From: Echinometra lucunter
Taxonomy: Eukaryota; Echinodermata; Echinoidea; Camarodonta; Echinometridae
DNA length: 64,000 nt
Assembly (NCBI GenBank): GCA_029962745.1
Contig: CM057171.1
Coordinates: 4,921,396 to 4,985,395 of the forward strand
Direction of reading: 5' to 3'
Shown here piece after piece: positions 45,642 through 59,785 of this stretch (positions are counted from its first letter, which is position 1; the number at the start of each line of letters is the position of its first letter). The notes under the pieces were generated by a model. It made no database searches and was not told where the DNA came from. It saw only the letters and a list, made by a program, of their open reading frames with translations. The position numbers were made by a program, and so were the translations under genes.

Positions 45642-45920
45642 GGCCGTACGCAGATTTTTTTTTCCGGGGGGGGGGGGGGGGGGGGGGGGGGGCAAGACGC
45701 GTAAAAATTTTCAAAGAAGCTCAAAAGCGAGAGAGCGAAGCGACCGATCTGGTCATGAGGTGGCTTTTGCATTTTATAATGTGAAATTTAAGGATTTGGT
45801 GCACTCTATTCGTAGATTTTTGTGAAAATTTTCACTAAAAAAAATGTAAGGTTTCAAAATTTCGGGGGGGAGGGGCAACTGCCCCCTGCCCCCCCCCCCC
45901 CCCCCCCGCCGCGTACGGCC
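45642..45920. mobile_element. GGCCGTACGC element with G and C tracts
   Basis: GGGCCGTACGC at left and GCGTACGGCC at right, a 10-bp inverted repeat, with about 26 G and 20 C homopolymers inside the ends. It shares its interior with 2679-3092. Confidence 0.75.
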
Positions 45921-47340
45921 ATGAAAATGTATACATTCATCGAATCGAATCGAAATGTAAAATGGAAAAATAGTCCACGTGATATTACAACCATAATCCT
46001 TGTTACTCGGAGAACAGCCGAGTTTACATGACTGAATAAGATCTATCCCTAATGTAATACAAAGCCTTAGCAATGTGTATGTGCATGATTTACGCAACAT
46101 TGTGGATTAGTATAGGAGTAAATCGGGGTACAAGGCCCTTATTTTTCATTTTTTATTTTTTGGTTGTTGTTAATTTGGTTGCTTGTTTGTATGGTTGGTC
46201 GGGTTTTCTGTTGTTGATGTAACACGAGTACTTAGCTGTTTCATCTTATGACTTCTTGTAATTCGTACGTCCCACTGTATAGTTTTATACATTCTGAACG
46301 AACCGGCTACAGCTTCATGGGACGTCAGTTGATTTATTAAGTTTGATTTGCAAGAAATGAATAAATTCAAACTAATCTGAAATAAAAGGAAAACTGTAAG
46401 AATTTTTTCAGTTATTTCTTCATAGAATTCGTGAGTTTTGAGTTAACAAGAAATATTTTTCGAACTAGTCTTTTTTTTTTTCCTTTCTGGTATTTAAGCG
46501 AACGATTCCTAGTATCCTTTAGCAGGATTCTTGAAAAAATACTTAACCTCTTTCGTAATGGGCAGAACTGAACCCCAAATATGCAATTTTCTTCAGTCCT
46601 CCAATTCAAAGATTGGGAGTGGAATTTTGGAAAGCTGTTTGCATATCCAGATATAATCATCACTCATACTATCAAAAAACCATGAATATTTACTTTTGAA
46701 AAAAATCATATCATAATATGATTTCCAATGGTAGCTTGTTTAAGTTCCCAGGACAAGCACCATTGCTTTTTTAAATATATATTTGCAGCATTCTTGATGC
46801 TTCTTTTTCTGAGCAAAAAATACAATGGGCAGGGTTGGATGAAATGGCTTTATCAACTCGCCTGACTGCTTTCCGTAGCCATTCGTTAGTGAACGAATCT
46901 CACTGTGATTGAGTTCAGGGCTGACTTTACGAAATTCACATGACATGAAACAAGATGTTCTAAGATTTGACCAAGAAGGAGATCTTCCGAGGGTACAAAG
47001 AGCCTGTCTCCGGTACAGACTGTAAGCATCTTCAACCATGTTAACATCATGATTACACGTACTGTGTGCATAATAAAGTAAACCAACCTGAATTTTGCAA
47101 GACAGAGAAATTCTCTGAAGAATGGCTATAGAAACTCAAAGCCTCAAGTTTCTATCTAAAGCGAATGAACTACTTTTTATATAAGATATGATTTTCATCT
47201 CCTGTATCAAACATATAGTAAATTGACGGGTCAGTGTTTCATTTTCGGTTTCCTTGTTTTTTCAAAACGCCCAAAATATTGCTACCAAATGAGACCATCA
47301 CTGAGACCGCGAGTTTGAAGAAATGGCATGGAGGGCTCCT
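45921..47340. other. No gene recognised
   Basis: AT-rich sequence with a few open frames under 100 codons and no family motif or paired splice sites that I could support. Confidence 0.5.
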
Positions 47341-47347
47341 GTAAGAC

Positions 47348-47374
47348 TATATAAAAGAGCGCCCCCATATTTGG
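47348..47374 (+). promoter_or_regulatory. TATA box with adjoining CArG box
   Basis: TATATAAAAG (47348-47357) is followed 8 bases later by CCATATTTGG (47365-47374), an exact SRF-type CArG consensus. About 50 bases past the TATA box, an ATG at 47406 opens a hydrophobic reading (MINLFLGIALNLAIIFSLVS) and a GTAATA donor candidate follows near 47490. It could be a promoter and first exon. No downstream exon was found. Confidence 0.35.
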
Positions 47375-47689
47375 GATACGATTGATTTGCCTTTTCTTCT
47401 TCATTATGATCAATTTATTTCTCGGGATCGCTCTCAATTTGGCTATTATTTTTTCCTTAGTTTCCCTAACGTACTCATCTCCGCCTCATGTAATATTGTA
47501 TCTCTTAGTAATGTGTAATAGTCGCAAAATTCAAATCATAAAGCTTATGAAATTCCCATCCCCGGATTCCTTTTTTTTTCGTTTTCGTTCCTGTTTTTGT
47601 ATTGTATTTTTTTTTATTTTTTATTTTTTTGTTTTTTTAATCTTTGTCAGAGTCTTTGAGAAAACGCCTGCATGTACAGGTACCTAAAT

Positions 47690-50560
47690 TCCAATTTCTG
47701 CCGTGATAGCTTAGAAGTTATGATTGCTCCGATACTGGAGATTTCGAAATTCGGATGGGGGTTGGTGCGCCCTGTGAGTCTTATGGTTCGGACGCTAAAA
47801 AGTATTCATAACTTCTATACAGTGAGCCGACAGCACGCCCCCATTGATCAAAATTACACATAACTTGAAACCATTCTCGAATTTCATTCCTGGGTAATTT
47901 GCACAGGACTGCAGCGATTGGTTACAAATCGCATTCAGTTTGAATTAATGGCAACTATTGGTAAGAACACCCTCTCCTCTCGTATTCCTCTATGGTGCGT
48001 CTATTACTATCAATCAGCAAGGATAAGCAGATCAGATAATCTCCAGTGGTAGATCAACTAATCTCGTTTTCTAAGTGTGACTCGTTGAGGGACTATTTAA
48101 TCCTTACCTGCCTGAAGACTTTTAAGGGGAATGTCTTGGATAGTTAGATGAGAATGCCAGACTAGTCTAATCCCAGAAAATACCCTCACGAACTAAAGCA
48201 GTACCTTACCCATCAATAGCTCGTATCTAAGGCTTGCCTTGTCTAAGAGAGCTCCATAAACTTTTTATCCAATGCTGCCTTGCTCTGTCAAAAGGAAGCA
48301 ATTGACAAGAAGTTAAAAATGCTACAAAATGAAGAATTTCTCTTTTTTCGACCAGGCCCTAAGACATGGAAATATGTTGTCAGAAGTAGTATTTTTAGTA
48401 TTTCTTATGCCATTTTTTTCCAGTGATATCAGTGCACTTTCTTCCCTCTGCCATCAACGAATTTTAAAAAGGGGTTAGATCTAGGACAGATTCAGGCGCG
48501 GTTCTAGAGCAAAAATTGGGGGTAGGGGTTACTGTTGGCTTGGAAAATTGTAATGTATATTTGAATATGTATATGAAATTAAACATTGCACCTTTATCGT
48601 CCAATTTATCGCCCCCCTCTCCCCCCCCCCCAAAAAAAATCGTTTTTTACCTCCATGTCTCTATGGTTGATGTCAGATCCTGATATCAGAATCTGTCAGA
48701 TTGTGACTAAAAGAAGATTGAGAAAGAAGTGATGTCGTATTTCAAATGGAGCTCAGATAAGAGTGACACAGACTTTGTGAGCTTTCTTTTTTCTGTTAAT
48801 ATTAGTTGAGACGAATATAATATAATAATAAACCCTGCAATACATTGCTATTCACTAACTCCCATAATCATTTGAAATATATGAAATTATTTAGATTTAA
48901 GTTTCACGTCACACGTTGGTGTAGTCCTATCTACAAATTTCTTTGAGCAGTGCATGTAACTGTGTGTGTGTGCTTTTTTTTTTTTAATTGACCAAGTAAA
49001 TTCCATACCAACACCTTAGACTTAAACTATAACCCAGGTTTTACTTACTGTTTGAACAATCTTCCTTAAATCACATTCACATACTTTCTTTTGCAACATA
49101 ATTCCTTGCCAAGAATTCACTTTTATCTTTACACTGAGCTTCCTCGGACTCCATCACGTACGACGCGTCCTTTGGTTTAATCCCACAACTAAGCCTTTAA
49201 TCCCTTAACCAGTGGGGCTATGATTAATTCATTCTGTATGGAATAAGCTGTACATCCCAACTCAGTGTTTGTAGAACGGGCCGTTCATTATTCACGCATT
49301 TATAATTAGAACTTTCCTGACACGGGTTCAGTTTGGCTAAGTAATCAGTGTGATGTCGGAAGGGTTATTTGCAGGAAATGGACAGAATTATATATTTTTT
49401 TTAAAGTTTTGTTTTGTTTTATTCACCCTGATGAATAGATATGCTTTTTCTAGCCCCGGCCACATTATGTTTTTTATTCCTTTTCTTGTAACGTTTAATG
49501 TTTGTATTCTTATTGTTCCCTTTTGTTTTTGTACATAATTTGTTTTCCTTTGTTTCATGTGCCCAAACCTGTACTTTGTACTACTTGGTATATTTTTTTT
49601 TATTTTTTAATTTGGAGAAATAAATGAATGAAATGAAATAAATTAGTATATAAGGAGTTTTCGTTGATGGTTGTTCATGTGCAAAGTGCACTTGTATCCC
49701 GGGCCTCTTAATTTTTTAAGGTGACAGAAGAATTTGATTGAAATATATAGTAGGGGCCTATTCCTTACTTTCGATTCTTCGACAACTTTTCCCCTCTGCA
49801 TCAACATTTTCTTCTGCAACTTTGACATAAAGGCCTCTTTGTTTTGAAGAAATAAATTACATATTATTTTTGTTTACGGTAATTTTAACCAAACATAAAA
49901 CGTACCCCCGGCTGTAACATGCAATTTTCGATCTTACGTTACTAACTGAGTACAAAATAAATGTTGCGATATAAAACATTTCTTGTACTTTTTTAAATGT
50001 GTTTGAGTCGAGAACTGCATCCATCATGGGGGTTGGCACAATCATGACAATGCGGATGCATTTTTAATATTTTGCTTATAACAAACCTAACGTGGATGTA
50101 CGTTACATTGCATTTTCCCGAAAGGGTAGGCAGTACCACTCCCCCCCCCCCCCCCCCCCTCCTCCGGGGCCGGTTGGATACTCTCTTGCTTATGGGCACA
50201 TTTTATCGTATGCTTTCGACACTGGGTGTGATCAGCTGGCTTTATTCAGCATGTTCAGTACAGGTCAGCCTTTTCTAGGGGAACTCTTGCGTCCGGAGGC
50301 GTTTGTGGAATTGCATTGCTATTTTCATATAACACACATGGCACATGCGCGAATGTCAAGTTCGAATTATCTTATGTGACTGTGTGGAGGAAAACTGATT
50401 CCCCCCCCCCCCCCAAAAAAAAAAAAAAAAAAAAATTTCTCTTAATAGACACTTTCGTCTCCAGACTTCAAGGTGAGGAAGGGGGGATACAAAAAAGTGG
50501 GCAATCTGACTTCTTGGTTTCTGGTATAACGTAACCAGGTAGCTAAGATGATTGTTATAA
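47690..50560. other. No gene recognised; possible LINE tail near 49400-49640
   Basis: AT-rich sequence. Around 49560-49640 a TTTTTTATTTTTTAATTTGG stretch passes into AATAAATGAATGAAATGAAA, like the 3' tail of an L2/CR1-type LINE. Nothing else is identifiable. Confidence 0.35.
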
Positions 50561-50562
50561 TA

Positions 50563-51079
50563 CTATACACCCAAAAATATATTAGGTAAAAATTTTACCC
50601 AGCATGACGGTAATTATCACTATGAACATGACAGACAAAGAAAGCGGACAAAATAAACAACCCCTCTTTCTACCCTTCACAATGGTTCTGGTAGTCAAAA
50701 GAACATCCCTTCACTGCTATTGTCTAAGATATGTGGAACAGGTGTCACATGCATATTCACCTGGAACTACATAATTAAACATAATAGCTGTGAAGGGATG
50801 TTCTTTTGGCTACCAGAACCATTGTGAAGGGTAGAATGAGAGGTTGCTTATTTTGTCCGCTTTCTTTGCCCGCCATGTTCATGGTGTATGTGTCCAACCA
50901 ACTTTTGGCTTTTTACCCAATGTGAGAAGCATTTCGTCTAGTTAGGATACAAATGAAGAATAATTACTTTAAAATGGGCAAAATTTCCATCAAATTGGAT
51001 AAAAAGAAATGCCCAAAAGAAATTTCCAAAGTTTCACCCAAAGGTTGAACACATGATTACCCAATATTTTCTAGAGCGT
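50563..51079. mobile_element. Degenerate MITE with strong inner inverted repeat
   Basis: 50618-50725 and 50785-50885 are inverted copies (CAATGGTTCTGGTAG..AAAAGAACATCCCTTCAC) at about 90% by eye. Outer ACCCAAAAATAT/ATATTGGGTAA-type words resemble the ends of the element at 52240-52468. Confidence 0.65.
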
Positions 51080-52239
51080 ATATAGACAAAAATCTTATTC
51101 ATTTAGAAATGAGTGAGACTTCGTTTAATCGGCTAATTCAATATTTTACTGAATTAAAACAATCAGTGTGCATGGCGGGGGTGGGGGTGATTCCACTACT
51201 TGAGCAAATAAAGTTTTCTTTATTTCCTGCAAGAAAGGTGTTCGTGCAGAGAGAAACGTGGCTGAAAATTATTACCTAAAATAAATTCAAATCAGTCATT
51301 TAGACTACCAGATAGATAAATGCCATTCTAATCATCGTTATTATAGAATTTCTTTTTCAATCAATGTCCTGCAGGCACTAAAGATAGACCCATGTTAATT
51401 ATAAAGAGAAGTTACTGGTAGCGATAATGTTTCAGTGATTGCCTTTTAATTTTGTCTGAAAAAAATTACTAATACGGATTAACAATAATGACTCAGTGGC
51501 ACACTCTCTTTATTCTTACAGTGAATTCTAAACCTTAACGTTTCAACCGTCTGAGATATTCGTAACTATGCAGGATGTAAGCCTGCAATTCCAAATACCA
51601 CTGCATTGTTTCAAATCATCCCAGTTGTCTTCTGACAGATTCAGCGGGATTGGACTTACTTATCAAATGTAGTTGTCGAATGATTCATCCAGCCGAGGCC
51701 TCTTCAATAAACTGCCTTCCGTCACTTTTGTCGATGCGGTATTTAGAAGAAGAAGAAAAAAAAAAGATGCACCTGTCATATAATGATTTCTTTCACAAGG
51801 TCCTATGCTACTTCTCATTGCTTGCTGTCAATGAAAGAACACGTGACCTGATCCATTTGTCTCGTTACGTTGAACAACATTCTGAAACTTTATATTTGAC
51901 TGTTTATATGAATAGATCTTCTTTCTTGTTTTGAACAGAAATGGAATTGTATACACCAGATACATGTAGGCTTAGATTTAATACTTTCTTTTGTGTTTAG
52001 CGATAAAACGAAACTTGTCATGTATGCCATGGAGCATTAATCTACCACTTCAGTCTGTTGTCGATTCAGTTTAATCGTTCTTAATCTTATTCAAAATGTA
52101 GGACAATGCATTCAGGGGGCTAATGAATTGTTCAACATTATTGATGCCCCTACACAGTTTAATGCATCGTCCGCTTTCATTATTCTGGCGAGTCTGTATT
52201 TATGGGACCCATGTGCAAACCTTGTTTAAAAAATAGTTG

Positions 52240-52468
52240 CACTCTAAAAAAGGTTGGGTGAAAATTTACCCAATATTGAATAAAAAGGGAACATGCATGT
52301 TTGTTGGGTAATTTTTTTTTCCCCATGTTAGGTATTATGCGTGTTTTATGGATAAATTTTCACGCAAAATGTGTAAATTCATCACAGTATTTGGTATCAT
52401 TAATTTTTACATGACAAACATGCATGTTCCCGTTTTACCCAGTATTGAGTAAACCTTTTTTTAAAGTG
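52240..52468. mobile_element. MITE with CACTCTAAAAAAGG ends
   Basis: Left CACTCTAAAAAAGGTTGGGT and right CCTTTTTTTAAAGTG pair. ACATGCATGTTTGT near the left pairs with ACAAACATGCATGT at the right, the arms running ~70 bases each. Confidence 0.75.
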
Positions 52469-52964
52469 AGGATAACGGCCTTTTGTTCCGTTTTGTTCAT
52501 CACCAACATTTCTGGGTACATTCCCCAGCAGGAAGATAAATTTGTGGTTTTGACAAAGAGTTGATGAAGATTACGTCACCCGAATGTGCTTATTTCTCTT
52601 ATTTCTCTAAGTGTCGAATGCGAGAAGCCTAGTAAATGAATCAGATATTACAAAGTAAACGGGGGCAAAAGAGGGAGACAAAAATAACCCTCGACAACAA
52701 AACCCCAGGTCAACGTTGGGTGAATCATGGAAACTTTACCTTGATATTGTGTGTTTGTCATACATCGAGTCAGAGCGATTGATACCCAACTTAAAATTGC
52801 CCAGAGTGATGCTGAACGTTGTTTTAACTTAACTATCAATGAATTTATTTGTGAGTTTTGGTTTCTGTCCAAGTCTAAGGCATTCTCCCTCATCTTTCAA
52901 ATGAAGATTGTCATAAACTGTCCCAGAGTTCCCCCATAATATCATTTTCGAGGTTCCATTTAAG

Positions 52965-53228
52965 TTCTCTCTCTCTCTCTCTCTCTACCACGTTCATTGC
53001 TCTTTACCTCTCTTTATCCCCTTACGCATTGAGGTTGTCTTCTATTTGCGTTATCCCTTTCCCTTCTTTTTTTTATCTTGTCATATTTACTTGGATATAT
53101 TCATGAATTAATTCTCCCCCTCCAATCCCCCGCCCCTTCTCTCTTTCTCTCTCAACCCTTCTGTTAACGCAGTTGGTTGATTTTCTGTCATGATAACATT
53201 GACCTGATTGATGGATATAATATACTCC

Positions 53229-53260
<32 letters not shown>
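52965..53260. repeat. CT-rich microsatellite cluster
   Basis: (CT)n at 52965-52987 and 53229-53256, with pyrimidine-rich sequence between. Confidence 0.85.
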
Positions 53261-53579
53261 TCTGTTTATTTAAAAATATTTTCTTGTCTAATCCCTATTT
53301 GTTTCTGCTTTATAGCTGTGAATAATGTCGTTGCTGTCATTCTTCTTATATTTGCTGTTGTTTCTTTTGTTATTGCTGTTAGGCCTATCATTTTTGTTTC
53401 TGTTGATGTTATTTGTTGTCAGGTGTTGTTATTGTTGCTGCTACTGTTGTTTTTGCAGCACTTTCCTATTTCTTTGCGACATAACCAAGTCAGCAACGGT
53501 AATTTCCAAGGTTATTCATACTTTTCCACACCCTTGAAAAAAGGGGAAAAAGGAAAAGGAAAAAAAAATAATTGACCCG

Positions 53580-56350
53580 CCTCCTAGCAATCTGCCAACT
53601 GCAGTTTCAATGACAACTGTTATGATTCAGGAAAAAGAGATTCAATTATAACTGAATATTCATCCTTTGACCACAATCATTGCTTTGTGGGAATGCTAGA
53701 GTTAAATTTCGAAATGACACCACCTACCGATGAACATGATGTCACAGGGGGTCTACATTTGCATTTTTTCAACGATGCGGGCGCTATCTGCAAATAGTAC
53801 AAGGGGAAGGTTCGGACCGTTGCAGAAACACAAGGAAATATGTTAATATTCATCATCTTCGTGCCGGAATAAATCATTATTTCCTGTTCGACCTACTTGT
53901 CTCTGAAAAGATGGTGCAGGCTAATATAATGTTGTACCAGGGAGTCCATGGAATACATGGACCCCCTTCCAATGTTCATTATTATTGACTACGTAAAGAC
54001 ATTCGGTTTCCACAACAGAGATGGTAAACAATCAGGTGCTATCGACATCATTAATAGTCTTGTTGATAGTAAATACCCTTCATAGCTTCTACTTAATTTC
54101 ATTTTATTTGACGTAACTAGGAATGTGAGGAACGACTAACGTATCCCTATATCATTTCTCTGATTGACTGATTTTGAAATTAAAATCCGTAAAAGGCCTC
54201 TTGTGCTGAACGAATGTTTCCTTCTACCGGGATCCCTAATAAGCAGCATGTCCATCTATCATGTCTACCGGTGTGTTTACGGCTCTATTAGGAATACAGA
54301 ATCGGCGTTTTGAAACACAGTTCTGAAAGACAGTTTCTGAAGCGTCTTAGTTTAGATTTCTTTTCCTGACACAAAACAGCGTTTTGAAACGCTCTTCTTA
54401 AGTTAGTTTTGTCTTTTAAACTATTTAAATCAAATCCATTTTTCTGCAAAACAAAGGAATGGGGAGTCGGGAACACTATTATTCCGCCTGCGAGTCTGCG
54501 ACAACCATTTTTATTACATCAAAGAAACAAGGCCAGGCTCAGGGCTGCAATAGGACTTAAAGTCGGACTTACGGTTTAATATAGTAACTGGTCCAGGCGG
54601 TATTTGGTTAGTATATCATATCAACTATTGCCACGGTAGCATGCGCCGTACAACTTCAGACACAACTGTGTTTTGAACTAAGCATATACCAATCCACTGA
54701 TCCTAGGCTGAAGAATGCCGCTATGAACGCACCTTTCGTCCTCTTATCGACCCCCATCTCTATCCGCTCCACCATGATACCTCATATGGGGTACCCCTAT
54801 TACCCCTCATTTCCCCTCCGGAAGGCTCCTGTGAGGGTAACTCCTGGGGTAATGTACTTGCGGCAAGCCATTCCTACGCCAGCTGGGGTCTAGCCCCTCG
54901 TGTATACCCTAGATTAAATTAGATGTTGACGTCATTGGCTGGAAATAAAGAGCAGTAATGTGAAACGACTCACCTCTCTCAAGGTGCTATTTCTGGTCCC
55001 TCTTTAAACCCTCTTGGCTCACAGCAATCGTTCCTTCAAAGGTAGAAAGGGGGTACTAAAAGACCCTTGAGTAAGAATGGCTCCCAAAATAAATCTTTGC
55101 TTATAGTTCAATTTCCGAAGACCAATAATGTGACTGAATGTTTATACTGGATTTATTTAAAGGTGAACGTGGAAGATGAGATAAACAGACGAGTGGAAGT
55201 TTGATGAAACTAAACTGAAGATAGGAAACTTGTGATTTTTTTTAAATCGTTGTAAACAGATAAAGCAGCCTATATTGGCACATCCTGCAATTTAGAATGC
55301 ATTAAGAGGCCTTCTTCATGTTGCTCTGCACGAAATGATAATGATCAAAATTATGTCTTATTTCTTAGAAAGAAATATCTAAATACATTATGCATGGCCT
55401 AGATGTGAAATATTCTCGAGCATAATACAGTGTTTAAAAAAAAACGGCTGGATTAAAGAGATTCATTCTTTCATTAACAAATAAGGAAACAGAAATTTAT
55501 GAAATTCACAGGCTTGAAGAGGTTTATAATCTTCAAAGATTTTGAATAGGATCATTCCACCCCCTCCTCTGGCCTGCTGTATATATATGCCCCTGTCCAG
55601 TCTCAGCTCCCGATGTTTAGTCACGCCTGTATCCTAAACAGACCCGTGCAGACAACATCAGTTCTCCCCTTGTTTTGTGTGCCTTCATACATGGAATTAG
55701 ATCTAGCCTCCAAATTTAGAAGATGGATTAACGCAGTGATCCCTTAAGGGATTAAATTGGTAGATGACTGATTCGGGGCTGTTAGCAATGGTTTCAGTGG
55801 TGGAAATCGACGGTAACAGAATCGCATCCCTTCTTTCCTTTAAACATGAAAGGTTCATCGGCACCGAAAAGCAAAAGAATTTCTCCAAAGTCGTGATAGA
55901 ATAGCGCCATGACTGAGCAAATATTGGACTTATATGCAAACGTTAATATTGTACCTGAAATCTGCGCATTTGCACTAATCCCTCAATGGCATTTCTGCTT
56001 TGAAAATAACTTTAAAACAGTTATGTAGGAATATAATATTTGAGAGGATGGGGAATACAGGCGATTGCATCTGAATTACCGTGCAGCTTATAGATGATAT
56101 TCCCGTCCCGTTCAGGATTTATTGAGATTTTCTGCTCTCTGTAAAAGAGATTTCCCGAAAAAGAGGCCGATAGACATTTAAAGAAAAAAGGCGAATTGAG
56201 TGACTAATATCTTCAGGAGCACTGAAATCCCACAGACAACTGTCGAAAAGTATTTCCAGTGATTTTGTTATAAGGTTTAAGGAAAGCATAGTATGAAGAG
56301 CTTATTTCAAAAAGGAGCTGAAGCTACTTTAAGTGATTTCAAGTAAATCA
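53580..56350. other. No gene recognised
   Basis: Moderately AT-rich unique-looking sequence. TATATATATGCC near 55578 precedes a possible start region but no supported coding exon. Confidence 0.4.
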
Positions 56351-56354
56351 TGGA

Positions 56355-56680
56355 TTTTTATTTAAACCATTTGCCTTCTTCAAAACATTAAAAAAACTAT
56401 TCAAAGTTGCAAGCACCAACTATAGTCATCTAAAACTTGGAAATGAGAGAAATCCTGTATGAGTAGTTTTTTTAAATTCTTTATATTTTCATACTTGAAC
56501 TCCATTGTTGCAACAACAACAACAACAACAAAATCCAAAAGGCGCTAAATCCGTATAAATGAAAACTATCAAAATATTCTGTAAAAATTCTTTCATTCTC
56601 ATTTGTTAGATGACTTGGTGCTTGCAACTGTGATAAATTTTGATGTTTGGAAAAAGGAAAACGGTTTGAATAAAAAAAAA
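56355..56680. mobile_element. Foldback element with AGTTGCAAGCACCAA arms
   Basis: TTTTTATTTAAACC at left and GGTTTGAATAAAAA at right pair with one mismatch. Inner AGTTGCAAGCACCAA pairs exactly with TTGGTGCTTGCAACT. (AAC)n at ~56509-56530 lies between the arms. Confidence 0.75.
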
Positions 56681-58581
56681 AATCCCAGTTTTATGCAAAG
56701 TGGATTTAGAGCCTATTGGGAATAAACAAATTTGAATTTGGCAACTTTTCAACCCATTTTTCTACTTTGCTAAAATAATTTTGATATTCAAATTAGTCCT
56801 AATAAATTGGACACCGACATAACTACATGCATATCCAAATAAGACTGTCCCAATCTAGTCCTGTGGCTTTATCTCCTGGCGAGCCATAATCAATGCGTTA
56901 AAAATCCGTGAAGCAAAATAGAGGTTTCTTGAAAAGCCCTTCCTATTGCTGGAGGCTGCTTGGTGGTGATTAGGGGACGGTTTACTCTGATTAGATAAGG
57001 GAGTAAAGTGGGTAGAAACAAAACGGCCAAATACTATAGAGTAAGTAATATGAAAGTTAAATATCTAAATTGAATAATGATGTGAAAAAGAGAGGAATTT
57101 GATAAATCTTAGTTAAGATGTTTTGAGATCAGAATTTGATGTCAAAAATATTAGTTACAGAGTTATCGTTAATGTGTTCGCTACGCTCATATGTATTAAC
57201 GAGCGAAGAGTGTCAGTTTCATAAACAAAGAGTGAAATTGTCTATTTTGCTTGATAAGATTAAGCCTAAAGAACGTATCGATTAAATTAAGGTACAAAAA
57301 AAAAGTTTGGTTTATGTAATAAAACTGTGTCAATTTTGGTACAAGGTACAGGATGTATTTTGAAGGCCAATTTGTGTTCTTAAAAGGTTTCAAAATTCAA
57401 ATATTAGTTAGACCTAACAGTTACATGTGTTTTAAAAAGGTACAGAACAGACAGATCAAAAGAATGCCTAAGATAAAGGCTGAATATTCAAAGAGGTTTT
57501 ATGAAGGAAAGCTGTTAAGCTTCATTATGCATGTGTATGTGTTAAAGATACTTTGGTCAGGATGTAGGTCATAGGCAAAGGTCATATTTCATTTCAGTCA
57601 GATGTATCTGGAATTTCTGGATAAATTAATTTTTTATTGGATTTTATGCCTTTTGGGTTTGATCTATGGTTATGGAGCTACAAAAACAATGTAGCAATAA
57701 AGACGTGCCATTTGATGATTTAGAAAAGGTTATTATCAACTCTGAATAATGGGAATATTGTTATAAACCATGTAAGAGGTTTTCAGGGTTAATTTAGTGC
57801 TTTAATAAGCATGTTATTTAGGATTTGGGGTAGCTCAAATACACAAAAGAGCAATAACTTGGTACAGATTAAGAAATGAGAGAACTATTTCTTGGAATCA
57901 TGCTTATAAATAAACAGCTATAGGTTATGTTGTTAATCCAAACAAAATTATGGTGTTCGTGAAATTCAGTAAGAAAAAGACCTGTTTCAAAGAAACAACT
58001 TTATACGTGTATTTCTAGGCAAGCTTTCTGAAATCAAAATATCACCAAGACAACCGTGAATGCTGGAGGAATTGAGGTTGGAGAAGATCTAGCTGAGATT
58101 GTCTGTTCTCTGCAATTTCTTGTAAGGCCTTTATACTCATATTTCAGTACACTCGCGGGTGCGGTCTGGATTTTCCTTCTGGGTCATTAACCATGTTAAC
58201 GGTTTCAAACGTGCATGTACTGTGGGAATAAAGCATCCCGTCTATTGCTTCTTTTAGGCATTGGTGTTTCCTGGCGCAATCCCTGATGAGAGAGGGGCGG
58301 ATCCAGCGGGGGATCATGGGGGCTTGATCCCCTTTCTTGATTTATGCTCGTCTTTTGGTCATCAAGATTTGATGTAAATCAAAACTCCAAAAATGGGATA
58401 GCTTTTTGCTTCTGTTTATCCCCCCCCCCCTGTGAAAAATGGTTTGGTCCATCATCTATAGGCGGATCAAGAGGGCGCCGATCATGGTGGCCGGATCCCC
58501 ATGTTCCAACTTTTCTTCCGAGTGTTTTTGGACGACATGGAATTGGGTATAACTTAAAACTCCAAGAGTGATATCTCGTGG

Positions 58582-58608
58582 AGGGGGGGGGGGGTGTCTG
58601 TTTGTCCT

Positions 58609-58652
<44 letters not shown>

Positions 58653-58673
58653 CTTACTCTCTCTCTCACGCTA

Positions 58674-58710
<37 letters not shown>
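58582..58710. repeat. G/C tract and (CT)n microsatellite
   Basis: A 12-G run and a C run are followed by two long CT runs. Arg/Glu open frames across it are repeat artefacts. Confidence 0.9.
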
Positions 58711-58712
<2 letters not shown>

Positions 58713-59656
58713 ACATAATTCTTTTTCAGTGAATCAACTTGGATCCCTTAATGTAGTACGACACATGATCTGAGTACACTTGCTCAACTCATTAAACAAA
58801 CACTTGACTTTAACACGAAACCAAACACGATGCCAAATCCTTAAACCTTAAACATTATGCTTAATATAATGTTTATTGCAACCATCACCCTAAAACCGTG
58901 TATCATTCTGTGAGGAAAGAAAGCCAGGGGCAATAATGTCGCCAGGGGATGTTTCATAAAGCTGTTCGTACAGTTACGAATGACTTTACGAAAAACTTAA
59001 ATATGGCAACCCAAATAGGATTCTCAGTCATTTTAAATCACATCAACTAACAGTGAAATATGCAGACATACATAAACATTGCTATTGTTTGCAAACATTT
59101 TTATTATAAAGTATGGATTTTTTGCCATAGTTTAATCGAGATTATGGGAATTTTTTCACATTTTGTTGAAGCGTTGGGAAAACTGGGGCACCCCATTCAG
59201 CTTGCCATATTCAAGTCGTTCATAATGTCATGCGTAACTTCGCAAACAGGGGTTAATCCCCCTACCCCGTTACCCCATCCCTAGCTAGCTCCCCCTCCTC
59301 CCATACCCTTCTGGATCCCCCTCTGGTTTCGCTCATGTACCTAAATATCATAGATGAATAATACATCCCCTAGCCTGGTTCACTCGTGACCTTACCAGAC
59401 CTACTTTGAGTCATCCCTGACGATGTAAGAATTAATCGAACCCAAATGTCACTACTTTCTATGTTTCCTTGAAACGACTTCATTCTTCCTTTGGTTTGCA
59501 GTTCACAAGTCTAACATGAATAGGTTTGTGCGTGGGTTTAATGAGGGTGTGGGAGGGAAAGACGGGGGGAGGGGTATGTCCGTGTGTGCTTAGTCATGGG
59601 CGGTTAACATAATGTTTTAGTTTTGAAATTGTCAGATCTCCCGAAGTAGTTCTCTG

Positions 59657-59785
59657 ACACACACACACACACACTCTCTCTCTTTCTTCCTCTTTTCGTC
59701 GCCCTTCTCCTTCTGTCTTCTTCTTCTTCTTCTTCTTCTTCTTCTTCGTCTTCTTCTTCTTCTTCTTCTTCTTCCTCTTCCTCAT
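59657..59785. repeat. (CA)n, (CT)n and (TTC)n microsatellites
   Basis: Adjoining simple runs. The Lys-rich minus-strand frame here is only the (GAA)n reading. Confidence 0.9.
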
